Shown: positions 34,984-45,664 of the stretch, piece after piece | Layout of the letters: each line of letters begins with the position of its first letter | Position numbering within the stretch: position 1 is the first letter of the stretch | Origin: Stereum hirsutum FP-91666 SS1 | Lineage: Eukaryota; Basidiomycota; Agaricomycetes; Russulales; Stereaceae | Direction of reading: 5' to 3' | Length of the DNA stretch: 64,000 nt | Assembly: GCF_000264905.1 (NCBI RefSeq) | Contig: NW_006763131.1 | Coordinates: 3,398,172-3,462,171 of the forward strand | The notes under the pieces: model-generated | What the model saw: only the letters and a program-made list of their open reading frames with translations | Database searches by the model: none | What the model was told of the DNA's origin: nothing | Made by a program: the position numbers and the translations under genes

Positions 34984-35817
34984 CCAATCCCTGTACTCTA
35001 CATATCCTGCGTCATTCCATTCCCGAGGCCGGCGAGACGGAATAAAATAACGAAAAGTTGCATGTGTATGTATCCATGTCCGTGTCCGTGTCCTTCTCCG
35101 TGTCGTCGTGAGCCTCGTGTCGTGAGGAGAGCTGCTCACAATAAGCAAAAGACGAAAGACGAAACAAACACAAACACAAAAGAAACGTCGGCAGAGCACG
35201 GATCACGGAGCACGGAGCACTGTGAGCATTGACACTACAGCGGAGGCTGCAAACACCTGCTCTAAGTAAGCCCGCAACGCAACGATAGGCAACAATGATG
35301 GTGCGCCTGAAATGAAGTCTAGCGCAAAAAAGAAAAAGGCTCGCTCAAGAGGAAACTCCGACTTGAAACCCAGCAGAAGTTCCGGGCGACGATGTGACGA
35401 TGTTTGCGATCAAAACGAAACAAAAAATTCAAAGCAAGCTAAGTAGATAGGCACGAACGCTTAGGCTCACCTGTAAGCGCCGAATGCAGATGATTCAGAC
35501 GGAGCAAGTGCAGACGAACGGCTGTGCGTGCGCGCAGAACGTACTAAGCTAGTGCTCATCGGTCGGTGTGATGACTTTGTCGATACGCAAGACCCAAGCT
35601 GATAAGTAGAGGTCATAAGTGATCATGACCGACATCAACAGAGCTCACAAGCCGTCCATCCAAGCGCTAGCGTCCTCGTCAAAGCAGAGAACACGAAATC
35701 AGAACGCCTGCTTCAAGTTGCACGCAAAACATCGGAGCCCCCTCGGAGACGAGCGGAGTCGCACATTACGCACGGCTGACCGGTGACCCTCGATCGAAAG
35801 TTGAAACAGCGTATGCA

Positions 35818-35825
35818 CATTGCAG
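35818..35825. repeat. Left copy of 8 bp target-site duplication
   Basis: CATTGCAG abuts the left terminus of the hAT-like element and is repeated exactly at its right end. Confidence 0.88.
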
Positions 35826-36473
35826 TAGGGTGGCGGACCGAACCTAGGTTTGGTACCCAAAACGTTTTGTACCGGGTTAGTTACCGGTTTGGAACCAGTA
35901 ACTTACTGACCCCTCTGAGGAGGGTAGGTTAGGTACCCAAAGGTCACGTGTTGCCACAAGGTCACCACCTCACCAAGGCTTGTCAAATAAATTTCTGTCA
36001 AAGTAATTTGTGGGCCCAGGAAGATAGCACAACGTATATTGTGTTCTACCGCAGTTTGAAGCGAATTCACCTTTTTAGGAGGATTGGTGGTAGATATTTC
36101 GGACATTGCCGAGCTCTGCGGGCACTTGGTCAGAATATCATGACAATATTTATCAAATGCTAGCCATGCAGGTATTGTCCATGTTGTGCGGGTAGTTTTA
36201 GTAATTCCAAGCATTTACAGTTCCGTCTTACAACAAAAATGAGCACAACACAAAGGGTAGGCACTCCCAGGCAAAGTCCACTAGTACTGTGGCGCCACAC
36301 AACCATGCAGGAGACATCGCGCTGTGCGCGAGAAAATTTGTGCATAAAATCATATTTTGCTGCACGTGAGGTGACTTTCCGAGTACCTTACCTGGTAAGT
36401 TACCGCCCTCTCTGACCTGGCATGGTAAGTTACCTGGTACCTAACCGTCAGGGAGGTTTGGTCCGCCACCCTA
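35826..36473. mobile_element. Non-autonomous hAT-like element (MITE), 648 bp
   Basis: The left end begins TAGGGTGGCGGACCGAACCT. The right end is the inverted copy, AGGTTTGGTCCGCCACCCTA, identical except for one base in 20. The element is flanked by an exact 8 bp duplication, CATTGCAG. Eight-base duplications and termini beginning T/C-A-G/A-G-G are typical of the hAT superfamily. Three copies of a subterminal motif, GTAAGTTAC, occur near the ends, inverted on the left (35898-35906) and direct on the right (36395-36403 and 36425-36433); hAT transposases bind short repeats of this kind. The interior has a ~100-codon minus-strand open frame (35903-36214) with no transposase signature, so the element needs a transposase supplied from elsewhere. 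The well-kept ends suggest a fairly recent insertion. Confidence 0.85.
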
Positions 36474-36481
36474 CATTGCAG
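36474..36481. repeat. Right copy of 8 bp target-site duplication
   Basis: CATTGCAG directly follows the right terminus of the hAT-like element and matches the left copy exactly. Confidence 0.88.
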
Positions 36482-37451
36482 GCGGGCTTACAATTTCCTT
36501 CCCCTTCCCGTTTGCCGCCTTAGCCGCCCGTGCGCGTGAGGAACATACGCTTTGCCACAACACAACGACGGTTCCGTGTCCGAACGCCCCGAAGTTTGAA
36601 TTTGAAGATTGAAGATTTGAGCCGGCTCAAAGTGAAGGAGGGGGGTGAGCCGGCCGTCATGATGGTGTATGGTGCATGGTGCAAATACATGCAATGGATG
36701 GATGGAAAGCGTAGGGAAAATAATCGATTGGCGATGGCGATGGCGCTGTCGATGGGGGGTGATGGTGCCTTGAATTTGGGGCCTTGCCTGCCTGCCTGCC
36801 TGCTTGCGGAGCTTGAAGTCCTTGAAGCCTTGAAGCTTGAGGAGTACTAGTGGGGAGGAGAACCGGACGAGTGAGCGAGGCACGCACACAGGCAGGTCTG
36901 GAAAAAACGAATGCATTAGGGAATTAAGGTATTCGATGAGAGAGGTCCATGGGCGGATATCCGTCTGCGAGGATCAGCGACGACGATTCAACAATAGTAC
37001 AACAGGGTGGTAAGCAGCTAGCAATTAACGACGAGCAATGAAAGGAGAAGAGGAGAAGATTAGAGTGGTGGGCGGGACGGGTTTGGATTGGATTGGATTG
37101 ATTGGATTGCAATAGATATAATGATGAGGACATGGGAAATGTGTGGATGGGGTGCGTGGATGGGGTAAATGTGCCGGGTATCGGAAAAACGGAGTCGTGA
37201 GAGGGGCGTCACATAGCGAGAGCGAGAAGCGAAGAGAGGAATACGGATACGAGCACGAACGCATGTCGAAGAGCATCAAGCGAGGGGTGGTCGTGAGTGC
37301 GTGGGTGGGGGTGAGGCCATTGCATCGTGATGATGATGATGATGATGAACGATCAGGGATATCAAGACGAACAGAGAAAAAGTCGAGAGATAGAAGGAAA
37401 GGAAGGATTCCATTGAACGCCTTCTAGGTTTCCTCGACTCTGCCCGTCTGG
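36482..37451. other. Noncoding region with simple repeats
   Basis: Contains a GCCT run (about 36782-36800), repeated GGATTGGATT units (about 37084-37108) and a GAT run (about 37328-37348). Open frames across these repeats are low-complexity. Part of it is the 3' flank of the following minus-strand gene. Confidence 0.45.
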
Positions 37452-38183
37452 TCAGAACCCGCCTAAACAGCCGTCGTCATCAAGATCTGGTACAGCGAAC
37501 TCGCTCCTCTTCGTCGGCAGCCTCTGTCCCCTCGTCCTACTCGGGCTCCTCTTCTTCTCTCTACTATTCCGCTCCGACTTGGGAGAGGGCGGTTGCGAGA
37601 AGAACGAACGCATCCTGTCGTCCTTTGGATCGTGCGAGTGAGTGGGCATTGCGAAGGATATCGGGGGTAGGAGCTGAGGATGCGAGGGATCGGGTGGGGT
37701 GGTGACGGACGTATCCGATTCGTCCGACTCTGATGACGAGTGGTCGTGCACGAGGGCAGGGACGGCGAACGAAGACGGTGGTGGGGGATAGAGGGATATG
37801 GTGGGTGCGTCGATGGGTTCGCGTTCGCAGGCCTCGAACGCTTTGGGGTGAAAGTAGCTGCCCTTGATCGTCTTCGCGGACGATCTCGGCGGTGAGCGTC
37901 TCGCGCTGGGTTCTGAGGAGGGGGTGTACGTGCGGTCGTTACGTGCGGGGAGGGCGCACGCGTTTGGGGAGACGACGATGGGAGCGCGATCGTAGGAGCG
38001 TGGGGAGTGGGTGAGGTGTGTGGAGACGAGGGAGGGCGTAGGAGGGAAACGAACACGGGTTGGAGCGGAGACGTTGGAACAGGCGGCGAAGGGGAAGGGG
38101 CTGGAGGAGGGCGAGTGGTTTGGCTCGTGGTCGAGGGAGGGACTGCCGTCGTGCTTGAGACACGGGCGCAGCGAGTGAGGCAT
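37452..38183 (-). CDS. Conserved basidiomycete disordered protein with an RVRF motif
   Basis: A single uninterrupted frame of 243 codons starts at ATG 38183 (MPHSLRPCLKHDGSP). It is rich in Ser, Pro and charged residues and has no predicted globular domain. Blocks that I judge conserved across mushroom-forming fungi are 'RPCLKHDG' at the start, 'RVRFPPTPSLVSTHLTHS' followed by 'SYDRAPIVVSPNACALP', 'KGSYFHPKAFEACE', and a Ser/Asp cluster 'SSSESDESD' after 'VPALVHDH'. The RVRF element matches the RVxF docking pattern used by partners of protein phosphatase 1. That is a pattern match only, as short motifs arise by chance. The C-terminus is basic then acidic (KRSEFAVPDLDDDG). Function is unknown. 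Lack of introns is unusual among its neighbours. Confidence 0.65.
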   Translation of the reverse strand: MPHSLRPCLKHDGSPSLDHEPNHSPSSSPFPFAACSNVSAPTRVRFPPTPSLVSTHLTHSPRSYDRAPIVVSPNACALPARNDRTYTPSSEPSARRSPPRSSAKTIKGSYFHPKAFEACEREPIDAPTISLYPPPPSSFAVPALVHDHSSSESDESDTSVTTPPDPSHPQLLPPISFAMPTHSHDPKDDRMRSFFSQPPSPKSERNSREKKRSPSRTRGQRLPTKRSEFAVPDLDDDGCLGGF

Positions 38184-39509
38184 CGTGCGTGGGATGGTGA
38201 TGGTGACGGAGTATGGATAGGTGTGGGAGGAAGAGCACGACGGAGGACTGCAGGGCAGACCCTCGGGGTTTTGAGGGCGGGATTATTTGGGGGAGAGCGG
38301 GAGGAGAGCCATGGTGTGTATATATGTACCGTCCAAGGTGCAGCGAAAACAGACAGACGACAGCAGGGCGCTTCCACATTTCAAACCGTCCCTTCCCACG
38401 CCCTGCTCTTTGGCGCACTCGCACCCGCGCCCGCTCGCCGGTCCCTCGTCGGCTGATCTCGTTCTTGTTCGCCGGGAAGCACAGAACGTACATAACCGCT
38501 CTCTGTCCTTTGTTATCATCCAATCTCCCCCAATCCACTCATCACAACGTGCGCACCTTTCCTCCTTCTCTTTCCCCTTCTCAGCCCTCACGAAACATAT
38601 CATCTAAGTTGGGCCTTCCACCCACCAACCCCCTTTCACCTACCCACGGCGATATGTTCCAACGGTGCCCGCGGCTTCTCTTGGCCTGCTACTGTGTCTT
38701 ACATCGAGCCTCCGTCGCACGACTCGTTCCATTCTGTGCCCGCTCCGGCTCTCTTTGCTCAGGTGCTCAACATATGTTTCTAGTCCTTGCCTTTCTGAGT
38801 TCCGCCACCGTATCGATCGCTTTGCGACACCAGAGCCTGCAGGGGACGCCGTCCTTCCGCGAAGCCTTGTCCTCTGTTACTTTATGTGCGACGAGAAGCT
38901 GCATACAGAAAACACACCGTTATCCGCTTCTCTTTCGCTCCACGGGCTATGCTAAACATACTCGACATCGAGGCAAAAACCTGCCGTGTACATAACTCGC
39001 TGCACTGCACTCTAAACCAAAGCCTGTTCGATTTCTAACAAAACAACGTGAAACAATGCAATAGAAATGATGCCACTGATGATGATGATGCATGGTGATG
39101 GGGAAGCGCAAACAGAAACAGAAACAGACAAACAAACAAACAAACGAGCACACGGTGTGTAAAGTGCCGGACAAAATCAAGAATAAACCAGCGCTAAGTA
39201 TCCCTCCCCGCCTCAAACTTGAGCTTGAAACCTTCGCAGCTATGATACAGCCCGAACAGTGACACTGGCAAGGCACGCCTATCCGCGCCCTCTGCTCAAC
39301 CGGTCATCTCCGACCCGACTGCCCCCGGCGTAACGAAAGCGCGCGAACGAAACAGCAACCAGTAACCAAACGCAACGCAACGCAACGAATCAACAAGAAA
39401 CGCGTGCGGCGTGCACCCACGGCGAAAACCACTCACGAACGTTCGCACGTATGCACGCTGACCAGTGATGATGGAACGCCATCCCCATCCCCGTCCAACC
39501 ATTCAACGT
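38184..39509. other. Intergenic, about 1.3 kb, no supported gene
   Basis: Upstream of the intronless gene (minus strand) and downstream of the DUF726 gene. Long overlapping frames here (38213-38995 +, 37939-38538 -) are Ser/Pro/Arg low-complexity sequence without conserved features. A CAAA run (about 39127-39147) and GATGAT repeats are present. Confidence 0.4.
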
Positions 39510-42500
39510 TCAACTCCAAGGATTGCTCGCAAACTTCGCAGCGTTATTCGCCCCCGAACTCCTCGCAGCCCACGGATCCGCCCCAAACTCCGGATCCCCC
39601 ATCGTCGACACCGACACCGACCCGTCCGCCCCGCCAAACGAAAGTCCCGTGGAGGCCCCCGCCCCCGACGAATCCGCACCCGCCGCCGTCGTCCGGAACG
39701 GGTTCGAATAAGCCCACGAAGCCGAACCCGCCCCTGCTCCCCATGCACTGTACACCGAGTCTTTCTCCGGCAGTGGCGGTGGCGCCGACGAACCAGCGTT
39801 AATATTAGCCCACGATGTCCCTGGCCTGTCTTCGTCACCAGCGCCCCCTTCTTCTTCTTCCTCCTCCGCGTATCTCTCGCTTGTTCGATTCTGATTCTGA
39901 GTCTGAGCCCGGGAACCGTATCCACCACCCCCGAATGACGACGTCGAGTACGAAGACCCGAACGGGGCGCCAAAGCCCGAGCCCGTTTCCATCCCCGACT
40001 CCGACTCCGCTTCCGACGTTGCACCGATGCCGAATGTCTTTGACTGAGACTGAGACTGAGACTGAGGTAATGACGAAGACGCAGAGGACGAAGAGGAGGA
40101 AGGGGTGGGATTGGGATTGGGATTGGGAAGGCGCGAGGGATTAGCGTATGACGTCAACGTCTCCTCTGCGCCCTGCATCCGTGAATCGCTGAGCGACAAC
40201 GTCCGGGAGAACGTCGTGCTCAGATCACCCCTGCTGGGCCCTGGGGCTGCAAATTCGGACGGGCCGTCCAATTCATGAGCTCGTGTCCTTGGCGTCATCC
40301 CGGCGTCCCTTTCTTCTTCCTCTGACCCCACTGAGGTACCAGGAGGTGTAGACGAATGTGGAGGTGCGGATTGGGAGCGAATGGCAGAGACGTCAGTGTG
40401 GGGTGGGGAGAACTGCGACGCAGCGTTCAGGATCGTAGGAGGCACGATAGCGCCTTCGAGGGTATTCCGTTCCTTGTCCCCAATGACGGCCTTCATAGCA
40501 GCCAGATCGAATCCAGCATGCGCCGGTAACTCAGAATCGACGCCAGGGGACGTAGGCGTCTGTGCCCCCGAATGAGGAGTGGGTGTCGTCGTTCGCGGCG
40601 GAAGGTCCTCGTCCTCGATGGTCGTCGCAGACGGAGCCGCCTGCGCCACCCGCTTGTGCGTCCTGTAAGACGAAGCCGACGGCGGACGGGAGGTCGACGT
40701 CGACGGAGTGTGGCCCGAGGACTTTGCCCGAGAGAACCAACTCTTCTTCTTCGGGTACTCTTCACCTTCCCGGACCACGATCCGGTCTTCTTCGAAATCA
40801 GGTTCCTGAGCAGACATAGCCAAATCAGCGACGATCAGCGAGACGGGTGGAAAGAGGAAAGTCGCACTCCACGGGTGGAGTCAAAAGGCAATTGGAAAGA
40901 CGGTTATTTGCAATGCATGAATGAACCCCAAGGCCCGGCAGACACAAATAGGACAGAGGAGCCTGTTGCAGAGCACGTAAGAAAGCTCACCTCCGGTTCG
41001 TCGAAGTGATCAGCGGATACCGGGAACCCCAACTGATCCAGGATGAGAGGCATGAACGTCCTATAGCTCATATGTCCCGCGATCTTGTCCGTAACGTCAA
41101 CGTTCTCCAAAGCAGGGACGTTCTCCACGGGTCGCAAACCAGCGACGGTGTTCAGACCTCCACTCGTCGCACGGAATAGGTAGTTGAGCACCCAATCATT
41201 CCTGGCGAATCCGTTCACGAAGCGTCCGGACACTACGCTCCGAGCTTGAAACCACGTCTTCTGCGGCGCGGTCACACTCGCACCGAGGAGGAAGACGTCC
41301 TGCACTATGCCGAACGCCTTCGCTTTGGCGAGCTCGAGGAGAGCGTAGAAGATCACACGAGCACCGAGCGAGAAACCGATGAGAGTGATGGGCCGCACGC
41401 CGAGGTGGCGATGGAGGAGAACGTCGGCGAGAATGCTGCCCGCCGACTTTGCACGGTCAAGGGCGTTCGACCATGGGTTGTCGATCAGGTAACCGAGTTT
41501 CGTGAGAACTGCAGGACGGAACGTCAATCAAAATTAGGTGGGAGACTGTGGCATTTCGATACTTACTGATGGGCCACTGCAGCGCACTCATGAGGGCGGT
41601 CATGACCGTGGCTTGTAGCACGGTCTGTCCGATCTGGGTAAGTACCTCGGTTGTGAGAATCTTCAAGGCACTACCAGTCTCTCGAATCATTTCGGGCTCC
41701 CAGAGTACACTGAAGACGTCTCCGACGATAGGATCCAGTACGCTGAAGGGCAATCTCGGGTCATCCTGCAATCCGTTCAGGAACCTGGGAGGATACTGCT
41801 ATCAGCAAGACTTTGAGGAAGTAACACAGACTCTTGAGAACGCACCCGGGTACAGTGATAATACAGTTGACGCGCTTGTTGTTGTGTAATGGCAAGATGT
41901 CGAACGTTCGCACATACTGCGTCCTTCGAGACATACCGCGCGCAGCAATACCAGAACCAGTGAGAACGCCACCAGTAGTGATTACAGCCGCACCAGCTGT
42001 GCCACCCAGGAAACCGGCCGTACCAGAGATACCAACTGTCGTGAGAGCAGCACCGATACCTGCGCCAATGACGGGGGCGAGCAATCCGGCAGATAACCCA
42101 ATTACAAGGCCACCACCTAGAAGCAAGAATGTGTATGAGCAGGGCTGATTGTAGGCGGCGATACTCGGAATAGCTGAATGCAGACGCACCAAGGGTGGCG
42201 AGACCGACCATCATGTATCTTCGTTTCCGTGAGGACTTCTGACGCCCTTCGACTACTTCACGTTGCTCTATTCTCTCAGTTCCTTCTTGGATCTCGAGTG
42301 CCTCGGTTACTCGCTGTTCAAACTTCACCACATCTAACCAGCCCAGACCAAGATGAATGGCGACGTATTCGAGTAAGACACGTGATCGAGCATCATACAC
42401 GCTGTCGGCGATGAGGATGAGGAACAGGTCGCAGAGTACAGTCCACCGGATGTCGAGCGTGACTCTCTCGTCGACAGATGATAGGGAAGTGGTTACACCG

Positions 42501-43492
42501 GCAAGTTGGGCGGTAGATGTGTCTTCTAGGACACGGGTGGTTGTTTGGAACGTTTTGGAGTCGTGTGATGACATGGAGGGGGAAGAAAAGGACTTCGGCA
42601 GAGAGGGAGAGGTCGATCCCAGGGATACGGTCACTTCGGAAATATCGTCCTGCTCTTCGAATAATGTCCGCTCGTCATCCTCTTTCTTCTGCTCGGCTTG
42701 CTTCTTCGCCTCGACGGGGTCGTACTCAGGATTAGCGACAGTATGAGTGGTCATCAGGGAGGGTACCAGATCGTCAGCCCGAACACCATGCAACGCCAGA
42801 TTCTCAATCATCTTCTGTTCTAGCAGTCTCGTTTAGCCTCCATCAACGAATAGCCTAACGGTTTAGAGAACGGTGGAGGTGGCAACTTACCTGCAGTGGC
42901 GAGCTCCATATGATAGTATAGCCTGCCTAGAATCTTCAACGCCCAAAGCTCCATATTCTGAATCGCAGGCTTCAACTCCTTTGCGTTCACCCTCCGAAGC
43001 TGGTCCGCCATCTCCTTGCTCGCAAGCGCGCAAAGCCCGACGTACGCGATACGCTGCGCCTCCGTCAGCATGTTCTTCGTCGCCTGCATCTGGCTGAGCG
43101 GAGTCATCGCCTTGTCCTCGTCGAAGAGATACTTCGTCCGCAGATGAACCTCGTCCGCGTCCTCCTCCTCATTCATCCGCAACCTCGTGTACTCGCTCTC
43201 GTCATTATCCTCAGCCTTCGACCGCCACTGATCCCCACGGTAATCCACGTCCATAATTTCGCCCGTAGCATTGGCGGTCGTTCCGGATCCAGCTGCCGCA
43301 CTCTTACCGGGGTCTTTCTTCGCTTGAGGAACGTAGCGATACTTCTTCTGGTCCTCCTCATCAAGGCCGTTCGCAAATTCGTCGGATTCGCGGACGACCG
43401 GCATGTCCTCCCAGCCCTCATCGTCATCGTCGTCAAAGAGACTGGCGTGCTGATCCTTGAGACTAGTAGAGGCAGTGGGCATGGTAGAAGAG
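39510..43492 (-). CDS. DUF726/TMCO4-like membrane-associated alpha/beta hydrolase
   Basis: The gene starts at ATG 43492 (MPTASTSLKDQHASLFDDDD) and ends at 39510-39512, with several exons. The first exon encodes an acidic tail and 'MPVVRESDEFANGL', then a helical region. The middle has a DUF726 helical part, a Gly/Ala-rich membrane hairpin ('LVIGLSAGLLAPVIGAGIG', 'TAGFLGGTAGAAVITTGG') and 'VNCIITVPG'. The catalytic-like domain has 'PITLIGFSLGARVIFYALLE', in which GFSLG is a GxSxG nucleophile elbow, and 'VFLLGA', 'NDWVLNYLFRATSG', 'SYRTFMPLILDQLGF'. After 'DHFDEPE' an intron (GTGAGC...CTCAG) leads straight in frame into a final ~430-residue exon starting 'EPDFEEDRIVVREGEEYPKKK' in two parts, ending 'KFASNPWS'. 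This last exon is Ser/Gly/Pro-rich and disordered. An ATG four codons before that acceptor could mislead gene finders into splitting the locus. TMCO4 proteins are putative lipases or esterases; activity here is unproven. Confidence 0.82.
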
Positions 43493-43849
43493 GTGCGTGG
43501 ATATGTACAGCGGCAATCTTGAAGACGAACGCAAGATAGGCGCAAGGGTAGTGGTATGAGTCCAAGAAATATCGGACAACCCGAGCGCTTTCGGCACGGA
43601 CTCATTCCGAAGAATTCTCTCACGGGAACGAACTAACTTGTGCCACTTCGAGCGCCACAATGACTGATTGTCTTCCGCTATGGCGGGCTTCATAGACAGA
43701 GTCTCTTTGGGCATCTCGGAGTTCTATATTCAGCGAAATTTACAGAATATGTACTTCTCCACAACTGGACAGGCTAAAACACTCGAACTTCACTGATAAA
43801 CTGCAGGACGGTGACTTACATAGATGGTGCAAAAATGGGACCGCAGAAA
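43493..43849. other. Intergenic space between two minus-strand genes
   Basis: Upstream of the DUF726 start and downstream of nothing on this strand except the F-box gene 3' end at 43850. A short open frame at 43463-43714 (-) overlaps the DUF726 5' end in another frame and could be a leader frame, but has no supporting feature. Confidence 0.4.
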
Positions 43850-45664
43850 TCACTCGAACCTAACCACCTTCACCGCCTCCCTCAATCGCTCAATATCCGC
43901 CCTACACTGCTCCATCGCCGACACCTTCATCGGATCCTCGATCACCAACTCCTCGAGCGGAACTCCCTTCTTCTTCCTCCCATCCATCTGCCAAACCAAA
44001 TCCCTCAAAAACCCTTGTGCATACAGCCCAACCCTGGGGCCCCGTCCAAAATCCATGTTCTTGAACTTCAAACTCCGTAAGCCAGGGAAAATAGGCCTTG
44101 TAACGTCACTCTCCGGCGAAGATTCCTGTATACCTCCAGGTTCGAGGGCGACTTGCTCTTCTGATATGGGACCGTTGAAGTGGAAGGGGAGTTGTGACGA
44201 GGCTGACGGCGGGATGGTGGTATCGGGGGGCGCATATGGCAGCATGAGTCCGGAATAGTCCATGCGACGGATGTGGCGAAAGGGAAAGAAGATGTTGAGC
44301 CAGTCGCGTTTGGCCAGGTCTTCCCTTCTCGATTCGAACGATAAGAGGTCAACGACGCGGTCATAAAGGGGAAGAGCTCGGCATAAAGACCGGATAATAT
44401 CGACGGAAGCCTGGTACGCGAGATCGTCATAGGAATCGTTGAAGATGGCAGTGAACACATTGACGCGTTTGCTATTGGTTCCCATTTGTGGCGTCGTCGT
44501 ACCAGAGATATTTGTGATGCACGACGGTACGTCAATAGAGACGGATATCGTCAACCGGTCGTTCTTCCGGATATGAAACTCCTGAATCGGCAAGTTATTG
44601 TAAGCAGGGTCCTCGACGCGTGCTACGAGCAGTGGGACGATATCGAGTAACCGCTCTCCAAGTGGCGCCCCAGCGTCTGCGGTGCAACACAGCGTAAGGT
44701 TCGCCGTGGGCGGGAAAGATATTGACCGCAGCAATGCCAAGCAGTCGACAACGCGTCCCGTCAGGACCAAGGTCTTCAGATGAGGCAGCGTTACGATCGG
44801 AGAACCGTTGGCTGGCGATGCGTCCTTACTGACGACCGGTAGAGCGTGCGACAGCGAAATCAATTCCAGCGATGGGGCATTGCGAAGAAATGCTAATAGC
44901 TGTGCATGGGTGGGGTGGTCTTCTTCATCGTCATAGACGGGCGCCCCGGACGCGTCTGGATAGCAGGAAGGATAGACGATCGTGAAGTGAGTGAGGTTAT
45001 TGAGGACTTCTGACCCCCATGGGACACTACACTGATACAGGTATAGTGTCCGTAGTTTAGGTGCAGAATCACCGAAGACATGTGCAGGCAGATCGACCCA
45101 TTCAATGTAGTTGTGGAGAGAGAACTCCTCCAATGCCGAGGCTGGGTGCACCAAAAGTGGGATCATGTATACGTTCCCAGTCATGTTCAGACTGCGTACG
45201 TTTGCAAACACGTTGGATTGGGATAATTGGGCGTGTAGGTATTCATCAAGTGGCGTTGCTGTGGAACCTTCGGCAACGGTCCAGGAGAGAGACACGGGTA
45301 TATTTCGAGAGCGTTGAAACATCTCCTCAGCCCATCGTGGGCCAAGGGATGTTCATATATTCGTCCAGAACAAGGGAGCTGCGAGAGCGGTATGCCGCCA
45401 GCGTTGGCAGACGTGCGTAATGGTTCGAATCCATCCGAGATTGGCGGGGATGTGCCGGTTCTTGTCGACAAATGGGAAGTCGATAAACGCGATGTCTGCG
45501 AAGATCTGAATGAGAGTTTCAGGCGGAAGCGTGTTAACGGTGGCGAGATTGTTGATACGAGCTCGAACAGACTGCAAGGCGAGACAGAGGCGCGTTTCCT
45601 CAGCTTCTAAATCGCGACGATGGGCGTCAGGATTTGTGTATGTCGCAGATATAGGATCCATCAC
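43850..45664 (-). pseudogene. F-box protein gene interrupted by an in-frame TGA
   Basis: The first part (ATG 45664 or 45661) encodes a coiled segment 'DLEAEETRLCLALQSVRARIN' and an F-box: 'LPPETLIQIFADIAFIDF', then 'WIRTITHVCQRWRHTALAAP' and 'LFWTNI'. The same frame then hits TGA at 45355-45353 and continues without further stops for about 500 codons: 'TSLGPRWAEEMFQRSRNIP', leucine-rich repeat-like segments ('LRTLYLYQCSVP', 'LKTLVLTGRVVDC', 'LRSLKFKNMDF') and an ending 'EAVKVVRFE'. In intact relatives the F-box runs directly into this linker, so the TGA breaks a single frame. I find no intron that would remove it. It may be a pseudogene, a null allele, a readthrough stop, or a base-call error. 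F-box proteins select substrates for SCF ubiquitin ligases; such genes turn over quickly in mushrooms. Confidence 0.72.

Larger units (their letters stand above)
31268..35825. other. Gene-poor region of about 4.5 kb
   Basis: No gene can be supported. Open frames are short, start and stop irregularly, and carry no conserved motif (for example 31719-31937, 31937-32152, 32249-32446, 33794-34270). Isolated TATA-like sequences with no gene following suggest decayed promoters or noncoding transcripts. It ends directly at the hAT-like element at 35826. I cannot exclude small genes. Confidence 0.35.

Noticed and set aside
35903..36214. Transposase fragment inside the hAT-like element
   Set aside because: The ~100-codon frame lacks the hAT dimerisation motif and zinc-finger residues, so I do not call it a transposase.
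37939..38995. Overlapping long frames on both strands upstream of the RVRF protein
   Set aside because: They are opposite-strand or out-of-frame readings of Ser/Pro/Arg-rich DNA with no start or splice support.
39510..40823. A separate gene starting at the ATG at 40823
   Set aside because: An acceptor just inside it joins it in frame to the DUF726 gene, so I treat it as that gene's last exon.
45415..45440. Possible tRNA B-box (GGTTCGAATCC)
   Set aside because: It lies inside the F-box coding frame, and no cloverleaf forms.
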